Positions 47,885 through 54,862 of a stretch of DNA of 64,000 bases are shown here, piece after piece (the stretch's first letter is position 1; every line of letters begins with the position of its first letter). The notes beneath the pieces are model-generated. The model saw only the letters and a list, made by a program, of their open reading frames with translations, was not told the DNA's origin and ran no database searches. The position numbers were made by a program, and so were the translations under genes. This DNA is from Mycobacterium sp. BK086. Lineage in GTDB: Bacteria; Actinomycetota; Actinomycetes; Mycobacteriales; Mycobacteriaceae. The stretch lies in contig SNWL01000003.1 in assembly GCA_004362315.1 (NCBI GenBank), positions 1,054,001-1,118,000 of the forward strand. Reading direction: 5' to 3'.

Positions 47885-48484
47885 GTGAGCATCATCGGAT
47901 CGGCCAATGAGCTGCCGGTTTCCGCGCCACAAGAACGAGGCGACGCTGCCCGCAACAGGCTTCTCCTGCTCGACGCCGCCCGCACCCTGATCTCCGAGCG
48001 TGGCGCCGACAACGTCTCCATGGACGATATCGCCGCGGCGGCCGGCGTGGGCAAGGGCACGGTGTTCCGCCGCTTCGGCAGCCGGGCAGGCCTGATGATG
48101 GTCCTACTCGACGAGGACGAACGTGCGATCCAGCAGGCCTTCCTGTTCGGACCGCCGCCCCTGGGTCCCGACGCCCCTCCCCTGCAACGGCTGCTCGCCT
48201 TCGGTCGCGAACGGCTGCGGTTCGCGCAGACCCATCGCGACCTGCTCTCGGAAGCCAATCGCGATCCCGACACCCGCCACAACGCGCCGTTCGCGGTGAT
48301 GCACACCCATATCCGGGTCCTGCTGGACGCCGCAGGCACCACCGGCGACCTCGACGCGCAGGCCGATGCGCTGTTGGCGCTTCTCGACGCCGATTACGTC
48401 GCACATCAACTCGACCGCGGCCAGACGCTCGACGGCCTCGGCGACGCCTGGGACGACGTCGCGCGCAAGCTGTGCGGGAGATGA
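47885..48484 (+). CDS. TetR-family regulator (Rv3055-like)
   Basis: 199 aa from the GTG at 47885, preferred over GTG 47879 because of the -10 spacing. HTH: NRLLLLDAARTLISERGADNVSMDDIAAAAGVGKGTVFRRFGSRAGLMMVLLDEDE; the C-terminal domain is short and helical. Probably represses itself and the divergent FMN reductase. Its stop overlaps the dinB2 start (ATGA), so dinB2 expression is coupled to this regulator. Confidence 0.9.
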   Translation: MSIIGSANELPVSAPQERGDAARNRLLLLDAARTLISERGADNVSMDDIAAAAGVGKGTVFRRFGSRAGLMMVLLDEDERAIQQAFLFGPPPLGPDAPPLQRLLAFGRERLRFAQTHRDLLSEANRDPDTRHNAPFAVMHTHIRVLLDAAGTTGDLDAQADALLALLDADYVAHQLDRGQTLDGLGDAWDDVARKLCGR

Positions 48485-49527
48485 CCGCGCCACCGTCGCG
48501 ACCATGGGTCCTGCACGTGGACCTCGATCAGTTCCTGGCCTCCGTCGAGCTGCGCCGCCACCCCGAGCTGGTCGGCCTGCCCGTAATCGTCGGTGGCAGT
48601 GGGGATCCCACCGAACCACGCAAGGTGGTGACGTGTGCGTCCTATGAGGCCCGCGCGTTCGGGGTGCACGCCGGGATGCCGTTGCGCAGCGCGGCGCGCA
48701 AGTGCCCGGACGCGACGTTCCTGCCGTCCGACCCTGCCGCCTACGACGAGGCCTCCGACCAAGTCATGGGCCTGCTGCGGGATCTGGGCCATCCGGTGGA
48801 GGTGTGGGGCTGGGACGAGGCCTACGTCGGCGCCGATATCGCCGACCCGGCCGAACTGGCCGAGCGGATCCGGACGACGATCGCGGCCGAGACCGGGCTG
48901 GCGTGTTCGGTCGGCATCAGCGACAACAAGCAGCGCGCCAAGGTGGCGACCGGATTCGGCAAACCCGACGGGGTCTACACCCTCACCGATACCAATTGGA
49001 TGGAAGTGATGGGCGCCCGACCGGTGGACGCCCTCTGGGGTGTCGGCCCCAAGACCACGAAAAAGCTTGACAGTCTGGGCATTACATCGGTGCGTGAACT
49101 CGCCAACGCCGAGGCCGAATTGTTGACGGCCACGTTCGGGCCGCGCACCGGCCTGTGGTTGCTGCTGCTGGCCAAGGGCGGCGGGGACGCAACGGTCAGC
49201 GCCGAGCCGTGGATCCCCCGCTCACGAAGCCACGTGGTGACCTTCCCGCGCGATCTGACCGAGCGCGCCGAGATGGATTCCGCTGTGGTCGATCTCGCCC
49301 ACCAAGCGCTGGCCGACGTGGTGGCCCAGTCGCGCATCGTCACCCGCGTCGCAGTCACGGTGCGCACCAACACCTTTTACACGCGCACCAAGATCCGCAA
49401 GCTCGACCAGCCGAGCATCGACGCCGAGGTGATCACGGCCGCGGCGCTGCGGGTACTGGACCTCTTCGAAATCGACCGCCCGATAAGGCTTCTCGGCGTG
49501 CGCCTGGAACTCGCACCGGTGGAGTGA
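48481..49527 (+). CDS. dinB2: Y-family DNA polymerase IV, DinB2 type
   Basis: 348 aa from the ATG at 48481, overlapping the TetR stop by 4 bp. Palm motifs: WVLHVDLDQFLASVEL with metal Asp14 and Asp16, CASYEARAFGVHAGMPLRSAARKCPDATFLPSD, and VWGWDEAYVGAD with the catalytic Asp-Glu pair. The residue in the steric-gate position (third after the DLD motif) is Leu19, not Phe/Tyr, the change known to let M. smegmatis DinB2 use ribonucleotides. The C-terminus (LLGVRLELAPVE) has no beta-clamp QLxLF motif. Ortholog of Rv3056. Confidence 0.95.
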   Translation: MTAPPSRPWVLHVDLDQFLASVELRRHPELVGLPVIVGGSGDPTEPRKVVTCASYEARAFGVHAGMPLRSAARKCPDATFLPSDPAAYDEASDQVMGLLRDLGHPVEVWGWDEAYVGADIADPAELAERIRTTIAAETGLACSVGISDNKQRAKVATGFGKPDGVYTLTDTNWMEVMGARPVDALWGVGPKTTKKLDSLGITSVRELANAEAELLTATFGPRTGLWLLLLAKGGGDATVSAEPWIPRSRSHVVTFPRDLTERAEMDSAVVDLAHQALADVVAQSRIVTRVAVTVRTNTFYTRTKIRKLDQPSIDAEVITAAALRVLDLFEIDRPIRLLGVRLELAPVE

Positions 49528-49528
49528 G

Positions 49529-50398
49529 TCAGCCCGGCGGAATGAAGGTCGCACTGCGGGGCCGCAGTACCCGGGTGAAGAACACGTTGACCCGGCGCAT
49601 CGCCACGCTGTACGGCCACCACGCCAATCGCTTGAATGCGTAGAGCGCGCGGATATCTGGTGATGTGTAGATCAGGAAGCGGTTCTTGGCGACCCCGGCC
49701 AGGATGGCGTCGGCGACTTTTTCCGGTGTCACGGCGTGGCCGCTGAACAGTCGCACCCACCGCTGCACCTTCGGGTGGTCCCGATCGACACCGGCGATCT
49801 GCACGGTCTTCACCAGTGGCGTGTCGACCGCGCCGGGCACCACCAGCGAGACGCCGATGTCGTGGCGGGCCAGATCGAACCGCAGCACTTCCGAAAGTCC
49901 GCGCAGCCCATACTTACTCGCGCTGTACGCGGCATGCCAGGGCAGCGCGACCAGGCCGGCCGCCGATGAGACATTGACCAGCTGACCACCACGGCCCGCG
50001 GCGACCATCGGCGGCAGGAACGTCTCGATGACGTGGATCGGGCCCATCAGGTTGACGTCGATCATCGAACGCCAGTGCCGGTGGGTCAGCTGTTCCACGG
50101 TGCCCCACGCCGAAATGCCCGCGATGTTCATCACGATGTCCATCGCCGGGTGGTGGGTGTGGATGTCGGCGGCGAATCGCGCCACCGCGTCGTAGTCAGC
50201 GATGTCCAGGGCGCGATGCTCGGCCACTACGGCACCCAGCGCACGGACGTCGGCCACGGTCTGGTCCAGCCCGTCGGCGTTGACATCGGTCAGATACAGC
50301 TCGGCGCCGTCGCGAGCCAGCCGAAGGGCGGTAGAGCGCCCGATACCGCTGGCCGCGCCGGTGATGAGCACCCTCTTGCCCGCGAAGCCGTCGACCAT
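49529..50398 (-). CDS. Short-chain dehydrogenase/reductase (Rv3057c-like)
   Basis: 289 aa. Cofactor motif VLITGAASGIGRSTALRLARDGAELYLTDVN (Asp favours NAD), NIAGISAWG, catalytic SSAAGLVALPWHAAYSASKYGLRG (Ser, Tyr, Lys present). The extended C-terminus with FSGHAVTPEKVADAILAGVAKNRFLIYTSPDIRALYAFKRL is typical of the mycobacterial lipid-oriented SDRs. It ends 1 bp from dinB2 (convergent) and follows the TetR gene at 50402 by 3 bp. Confidence 0.92.
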   Translation of the reverse strand: MVDGFAGKRVLITGAASGIGRSTALRLARDGAELYLTDVNADGLDQTVADVRALGAVVAEHRALDIADYDAVARFAADIHTHHPAMDIVMNIAGISAWGTVEQLTHRHWRSMIDVNLMGPIHVIETFLPPMVAAGRGGQLVNVSSAAGLVALPWHAAYSASKYGLRGLSEVLRFDLARHDIGVSLVVPGAVDTPLVKTVQIAGVDRDHPKVQRWVRLFSGHAVTPEKVADAILAGVAKNRFLIYTSPDIRALYAFKRLAWWPYSVAMRRVNVFFTRVLRPRSATFIPPG

Positions 50399-50401
50399 GG
50401 A

Positions 50402-51040
50402 CTAGGCGCCGACCTGTCCGCCCCAAAGCGCATGCAGCCAAAGCTTTTCCAGGATGAGCACCGCCTCGTCCATCTTCCGGTTGGGGCCGACGAACGCGGA
50501 GTCACCAGACAGTGTGAAGGCCGTCGTCGCCGCGAGGGTTCGGACCAGTCCCCGGATATCGTCACTGATCGGGGACGCGGTCTGGTTGCGCAGTTCAGCC
50601 TCGACGATCGGCACGATCTGGTCGACGACCGTCTCGTTGTACGCGTCGAGGATCTCCCGGATCTCGGCATCAGTGTGGCGGGCCGCGTTGCAGGCCGACA
50701 TCACGGGGTCATTGTGGGCGTAGACCACCGCCGCACTGCGCACCATCCGCTCGGCGAAGGCCGTCGGATCTTCGTCGGCGCCGCGCGGCGCGAAGGACTG
50801 GGTGAGTTCCTCGAGCTCTTGGCCGGCCTCGCCGACGATGTGCGCCAGCACGGCGTATTTGGAGTCGAAATAGAAGTAGAAGCCCGAGCGGGCGACGCCG
50901 GCCCGGTCGCTGATCGTACTGACCGACAGTTCGGCGAACGGCTTTTCCTCGAGCAGTTCGCGCACGGCCTGGACGATGGCGTGCCGCTGCTTGTCACCCC
51001 GGCGACGGGGCGCCTCGAAGGGTTCCTGCTGGGCGGTCAC
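50402..51040 (-). CDS. TetR-family regulator (Rv3058c-like)
   Basis: 212 aa from GTG 51040 (AAGG seven bases upstream); the open frame runs further, but through the divergent promoter. HTH: GDKQRHAIVQAVRELLEEKPFAELSVSTISDRAGVARSGFYFYFDSKYAVLAHIVG; C-terminal domain with DDIRGLVRTLAATTAFTLSGDSAFVGPNRKMDEAVLILEKLWLHALWG, the EthR-like C-terminal layout. Co-directional with the SDR and divergent from cyp136; likely controls both through the palindrome at 51077. Confidence 0.9.
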   Translation of the reverse strand: MTAQQEPFEAPRRRGDKQRHAIVQAVRELLEEKPFAELSVSTISDRAGVARSGFYFYFDSKYAVLAHIVGEAGQELEELTQSFAPRGADEDPTAFAERMVRSAAVVYAHNDPVMSACNAARHTDAEIREILDAYNETVVDQIVPIVEAELRNQTASPISDDIRGLVRTLAATTAFTLSGDSAFVGPNRKMDEAVLILEKLWLHALWGGQVGA

Positions 51041-51076
51041 CCGTTTACCTTGCACCACGCCACGGCGGAAATGAAA

Positions 51077-51092
51077 CTTGACACGCGTCAAG
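51077..51092. promoter_or_regulatory. Operator overlapping a -35 box, cyp136 promoter
   Basis: CTTGACACGCGTCAAG, perfect 6-bp arms. The embedded TTGACA is a consensus -35 for rightward transcription, so a bound TetR dimer would block RNA polymerase. It sits 37 bp from the TetR start and 79 bp from cyp136. Confidence 0.6.
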
Positions 51093-51170
51093 AATGTTGG
51101 CGAAGATGGTGCTGCGTGTGGCCCCGGCCACACCAGTCCGGTTGCCCGCCCCCGTGCCCAAGGAGCGTTG

Positions 51171-52655
51171 ATGCCCACGATCAGCACCCCGCATTATTTG
51201 CTGGACCAGGCCAAACGCCGTGTCACCACATCGCCGATGCTGACGCTGCCCGGTATGGGCCAGCTGGAAAAGCGCCTCAACGCCCGCGACTGGCCGCAAC
51301 ACGCAATGGCCGAGCCGCCCGCGGGCAGCGATCTCAAGGCCGTGATGGGCGATGCGGGCCTGCCGATCATCGGTCACATGGTCGAGATGTTCCGGGGCGG
51401 ACCGGACTTCTGGCTGCAGAAATACCGCAAGCACGGCCCGATCATGCTGCTGGATTCGCCGATCATCCCCACGGTGGCGGCGCTCGGTCCCGACGCGGGC
51501 CAGGCCATCTACTCCAACCGCAACAAGGACTTCTCTCAGCAGGGCTGGACCCCGATGATCGGGGCGTTCTTCCACCGCGGGCTGATGCTCATGGATTTCG
51601 AAGAGCACATGTTCCACCGCCGGATCATGCAGGAGGCGTTCGTCCGCACCCGCCTGGTCGGCTACACCGAGCAGGTCGACAAGGTCGTCTCGCAGGTCGT
51701 CGCCAATGACTGGGTGGCCAACGACCCGCGGTTCCTGCTCTACCCGGCGATGAAGGAACTGACCCTGGACATCGCCTCGATGGTGTTCATGGGCCACGAG
51801 CCGGGCACCGACCGGGAACTGGTGACCAAGGTGAACAAGGCCTTCACGGTCACCACCCGCGCAGGCAACGCGATCATCCGCACCGGAATCCCTCCGTTCA
51901 CCTGGTGGCGCGGCCTGAAGGCGCGCGAATACCTCGAGGGCTACTTCCAAGAGCGGGTGAAGGAAACCCGCGGCAAGGAGGGCTCTGACCTGTTGTCGGT
52001 GCTGTGCCAGTCCGAAGACGAGGACGGCAACAAGTTCTCCGACGACGACATCGTCAACCACATGATCTTCCTGATGATGGCGGCCCATGACACGTCGACG
52101 TCCACGGCGACGACGATGTCGTATTACCTCGCCGCCAACCCGGAGTGGCAGGAACGCTGCCGCGACGAATCCGACCGGCTGGGCGACGGTCCGCTCGACA
52201 TCGAGGCGTTGGAGAAGCTGGAGTCTCTCGATCTGGTGATGAACGAGTCGATCCGGTTGGTCTCGCCCGTGCAGTGGGCCATGCGCCGGACCGTGCGCGA
52301 CACCGAGCTGCTGGGCTACTACCTGCCCAAGGACACCAACGTCATCTACTACCCGGGCATGACCCACCGGCTCGAGGAGATCTACCCCGACCCGTACAAG
52401 TTCGACCCGGCCCGCTTTGCCGAGCCGCGCAACGAGCACAAGAAGCACCGGTACGGGTTCTCACCGTTCGGCGGCGGTGCGCACAAGTGCATCGGCATGG
52501 TGTTCGGCCAGCTCGAGGTCAAGACGATCATGCACCGGCTGCTGCGCCGCTACCGCCTCGAGCTACCTCGCCCGGGATACGAGCCGCGCCAGGACTACGG
52601 CGGCATGCCCGTGCCGATGGACGGCATGCCGATCGTGCTGCGCCCGCTGCACTGA
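51171..52655 (+). CDS. cyp136: Cytochrome P450 CYP136
   Basis: 494 aa from the ATG at 51171 with AAGGAG six bases upstream. Oxygen-binding helix MMAAHDTSTSTATTMSYYL, ExxR motif NESIRL, and haem-binding FSPFGGGAHKCIGMVFGQLEVK with the thiolate Cys. The N-terminus has no membrane anchor, so it is a soluble P450. Substrate unknown; the family resembles CYP51/sterol-type P450s and sits with an SDR and TetR, a pattern suited to inducible lipid oxidation. Ortholog of Rv3059. Confidence 0.96.
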   Translation: MPTISTPHYLLDQAKRRVTTSPMLTLPGMGQLEKRLNARDWPQHAMAEPPAGSDLKAVMGDAGLPIIGHMVEMFRGGPDFWLQKYRKHGPIMLLDSPIIPTVAALGPDAGQAIYSNRNKDFSQQGWTPMIGAFFHRGLMLMDFEEHMFHRRIMQEAFVRTRLVGYTEQVDKVVSQVVANDWVANDPRFLLYPAMKELTLDIASMVFMGHEPGTDRELVTKVNKAFTVTTRAGNAIIRTGIPPFTWWRGLKAREYLEGYFQERVKETRGKEGSDLLSVLCQSEDEDGNKFSDDDIVNHMIFLMMAAHDTSTSTATTMSYYLAANPEWQERCRDESDRLGDGPLDIEALEKLESLDLVMNESIRLVSPVQWAMRRTVRDTELLGYYLPKDTNVIYYPGMTHRLEEIYPDPYKFDPARFAEPRNEHKKHRYGFSPFGGGAHKCIGMVFGQLEVKTIMHRLLRRYRLELPRPGYEPRQDYGGMPVPMDGMPIVLRPLH

Positions 52656-52664
52656 GGCGCCGGC

Positions 52665-53129
52665 TCAGCTGAGCAGACGGTTGGCGCAGGCGATGACCGC
52701 CCGCAGCGCCGACTGGGTCGGATCCTCCGACCAGCCCATCGCCCATTCCCGGCGCTGGCCGTCGCTGCCTTGGACGAACGTCGCGGTGTGCGCACCGGAC
52801 GTCAGCTGGTGAAAACCGGTCATCTCCACGCCGATCCCGCGCTCGTAGAGCATTGCGGTCAGCGCGGCGACAGGACCGCCGGCCTGGGCGGTCGCCGTCT
52901 CGATGCGATCGCCGACGGCCAGGGTCGCGCGGAACCGGCGGGGGGCCGGACTGAGCCGAGACGCGTCGTCGCATTCCCAGGCGCCCAGGCGCACCGGGCC
53001 GCCGGTCGGCCTATAGGTCGCGGTGAACACACTCCACGGCATGGTTTCGGCGTGCTCACGCAGCCCGGCGGGCAGCGGCGTGCAGAAGTGGGGTGAGGGT
53101 TCAGAGATGGTGGTGCTGTGCGGAGCCAT
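52665..53129 (-). CDS. Free-standing LeuA allosteric (dimerisation) domain protein
   Basis: 154 aa from the ATG at 53129. From about residue 35 it matches the leucine-binding regulatory domain of 2-isopropylmalate synthase: GAWECDDASRLSPAPRRFRATLAVGDRIETATAQAGGPVAALTAMLYERGIGVEMTGFHQLTSGAHTATFVQGSDGQRREWAMGWSEDPTQSALRAVIACANRLL. The catalytic TIM barrel is absent, and the short N-terminus leaves no room for it. It lies behind a leader peptide and nested stem-loop, suggesting control by branched-chain amino acids. A role as a leucine sensor or regulator of LeuA is inference. Stops 9 bp from cyp136 (convergent). Confidence 0.8.
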   Translation of the reverse strand: MAPHSTTISEPSPHFCTPLPAGLREHAETMPWSVFTATYRPTGGPVRLGAWECDDASRLSPAPRRFRATLAVGDRIETATAQAGGPVAALTAMLYERGIGVEMTGFHQLTSGAHTATFVQGSDGQRREWAMGWSEDPTQSALRAVIACANRLLS

Positions 53130-53164
53130 GAATCGGTCTTCTCGTCGAACGGAGGCTGACCGAC

Positions 53165-53231
53165 GTCGTAGTTTCGACCCACAGCGGGGGGTCGGTCTGG
53201 ATCAGACCCCGCTGCGGGTAGCTACTACGAC
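53165..53231 (-). promoter_or_regulatory. Attenuator-like nested stem-loop
   Basis: Three concentric pairings: leader codons GTCGTAGT (53231-53224) with ACTACGAC (53172-53165); ACCCGCAGCGGGG with its near-complement ending 53177; and inner GGTCTG-ATC-CAGACC. The outer arm overlaps the valine codons of the leader peptide, so a ribosome stalled there would open it. No long U run follows, so control may be on translation. Confidence 0.65.
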
Positions 53232-53246
53232 AAGCGCACGATGCAC
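53202..53246 (-). CDS. Leader peptide, 14 aa, Val-rich
   Basis: GTG-started frame encoding MHRALVVVATRSGV and ending in TGA. TAACAT (53254-53259) lies seven bases upstream, so the transcript is probably leaderless. Three consecutive Val codons include two GTA, uncommon here, flanked by CTT and GCT, also rare in this GC-rich genome. The LVVV run recalls the ilvBNC leader of Corynebacterium glutamicum, which works by attenuation. The stop lies inside the stem-loop. It precedes the LeuA-domain gene by 72 bp. Confidence 0.65.
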   Translation of the reverse strand: MHRALVVVATRSGV

Positions 53247-53253
53247 GGACGCG

Positions 53254-53259
53254 ATGTTA
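53254..53259 (-). promoter_or_regulatory. -10 box of the leader transcript
   Basis: TAACAT on the minus strand, seven bases before the leader-peptide GTG at 53246. Confidence 0.5.
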
Positions 53260-53288
53260 GACCTCGGCGAGCAAACGATGCAACCGAG

Positions 53289-53570
<282 letters not shown>

Positions 53571-53590
53571 TCAGGTGAATGGGACCAGTT

Positions 53591-53604
53591 TACCCGAGGG
53601 GGTA
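53591..53604. promoter_or_regulatory. CsoR/CstR-type operator
   Basis: TACCC-N4-GGGTA with a G-tract centre, the hallmark of CsoR-family sites. It lies just upstream of TAAACT (53592-53587 on the minus strand), a likely -10 for the repressor gene, implying autorepression and control of the divergent small gene. Confidence 0.6.
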
Positions 53605-53669
53605 TAACGACAGGGGACGGTGTTTCATGCCCGGCCGTCGGCATAAGCTTTCCGCGCAAAGGAGTTGAA

Positions 53670-53807
53670 ATGTGCTATCCCGTTGAGTGTCCGCGCTGCC
53701 ACAAGACCACCTGGGCAGGATGTGGCGAGCATGTCGACCAGGTCATGCGTGATGTGCCCCCGGCCCAGCAGTGCACCTGCGAGCGGGCCGGTCAGCCCCA
53801 GCGCTGA
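53670..53807 (+). CDS. Cys-rich 45-aa microprotein
   Basis: 45 aa with an ideal ribosome-binding site (AAAGGAG, five bases, ATG 53670). MCYPVECPRCHKTTWAGCGEH opens the protein and QCTC lies near the end: six Cys (2, 7, 10, 18, 35, 37) and two His, a zinc-ribbon-like layout with CPRCHK and GCGEH motifs. A soluble metal- or sulfur-binding role is inferred from the Cys pattern and from the CsoR-type operator 66 bp upstream. It ends 5 bp from the convergent APH gene. TAAGCT at about 53644 is a possible -10. Confidence 0.75.
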   Translation: MCYPVECPRCHKTTWAGCGEHVDQVMRDVPPAQQCTCERAGQPQR

Positions 53808-53812
53808 CGCGC

Positions 53813-54862
53813 TCACACGAACGGGTTGTCCCCCGTCGTCACCCGCACGCCGAGGCCGATCAGCCGGCTCGCCGAATCATGCAGGCGTTCACCGGCTTCG
53901 CGATGCGCCTGCCCGGCAAGGAACCTCGAGTACGTGCCCTCGATGACGATCGCCAGCTTGAAGCACGCCATCGCCACGTACCAGTCCAGGTGTTCGGTGG
54001 GCCTGCCCCCGGCATCGGCGTAGGCCGTGACCAGTTCGGTGCGGGTCGGCAGACCACCGAGCGCGGCCAGTTCCCGGCCGGCGTTGATCGGGTCGGGATC
54101 TTCCGGCCAACACACCAGGATCCAGCCCAGGTCCAGCAGCGGATCCCCGATCGTGCACATCTCCCAGTCGACGAACGCCGCGACTTCGGGTGACTCGCGG
54201 CGCAGCAGCACGTTGTTGAGGTGCGCGTCGCCATGCATGATCCCGGGCTCGCCGTCGGGCGGGCGATGATCTTCGAGCCAGCCCGCGAGCCGGCCGACAT
54301 CGAGGGTCTCCGGCCGGTACCCCTCGTGCCGGTAGCTCTCGAGCAGTCCGAGGAAATTCGGGACCTGGCGCGCCAGAAAAGAACCCGGGCGGTGCAGCTG
54401 CTCCAACGGGCGGCCCTGCCAAGGCGCGGCGCTCAGCCGGGCGAGATCGGCCGCGTAGTTCAACCCGACCTGATGACGCATCCTCCGATCGGCCACGTAG
54501 GCGGGAGCGACCTCGGTCAGCGGGTTGAAGCCGTCGACGTCTTCCATGAGATAGAAGACGACGCCGAGGACGTCGAGATCCTCACAGCCGGCGATGAATT
54601 CGGGATGGGGTACCGAGCTGCCGGCCAGTGTCTTCAGCACCGCGATCTCGCGCTGCATCGTGCGGTTGCTGTTGGACCGCGGGTGCGGCGGCGGCCTACG
54701 CAGCACCATCCGGCGACCGCCGACACAAAGCCGCACCACCACGTTCTGGGTGCCACCGGTCAGCGGCTCGACATCGCTTATACCCGAACCGATTCCGCGC
54801 TCACGCAGCCATCCGCTCACGGCCGCTGTCGCGGCGTCGTCGAACGTCAACCCTGCCCACAT
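53813..54862 (-). CDS. APH/ACAD10-like phosphotransferase
   Basis: 349 aa. Kinase-like fold of the aminoglycoside-phosphotransferase superfamily, ACAD10/11 branch: ISDVEPLTGGTQNVVVRL (nucleotide loop), VLRRPPPHPRSNSNRTMQREIAVLKTLAGSSVPHPEFIAGCED, Brenner motif IMHGDAHLNNVLLRRESPEVAAFVDWEMCTIGDPLLDLGWILV with catalytic Asp and Mg-binding Asp. Related proteins phosphorylate hydroxyacyl-CoAs before dehydration. Its start overlaps the phosphatase gene by 16 bp, so both are co-transcribed. Confidence 0.9.
   Translation of the reverse strand: MWAGLTFDDAATAAVSGWLRERGIGSGISDVEPLTGGTQNVVVRLCVGGRRMVLRRPPPHPRSNSNRTMQREIAVLKTLAGSSVPHPEFIAGCEDLDVLGVVFYLMEDVDGFNPLTEVAPAYVADRRMRHQVGLNYAADLARLSAAPWQGRPLEQLHRPGSFLARQVPNFLGLLESYRHEGYRPETLDVGRLAGWLEDHRPPDGEPGIMHGDAHLNNVLLRRESPEVAAFVDWEMCTIGDPLLDLGWILVCWPEDPDPINAGRELAALGGLPTRTELVTAYADAGGRPTEHLDWYVAMACFKLAIVIEGTYSRFLAGQAHREAGERLHDSASRLIGLGVRVTTGDNPFV

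Noticed and set aside
52859-53182. Minus-strand frame starting GTG 53182 over the LeuA-domain gene
   Set aside because: It is out of frame with the recognisable LeuA domain and becomes shadow-like after about 25 residues; the leader stem explains the upstream conservation better.
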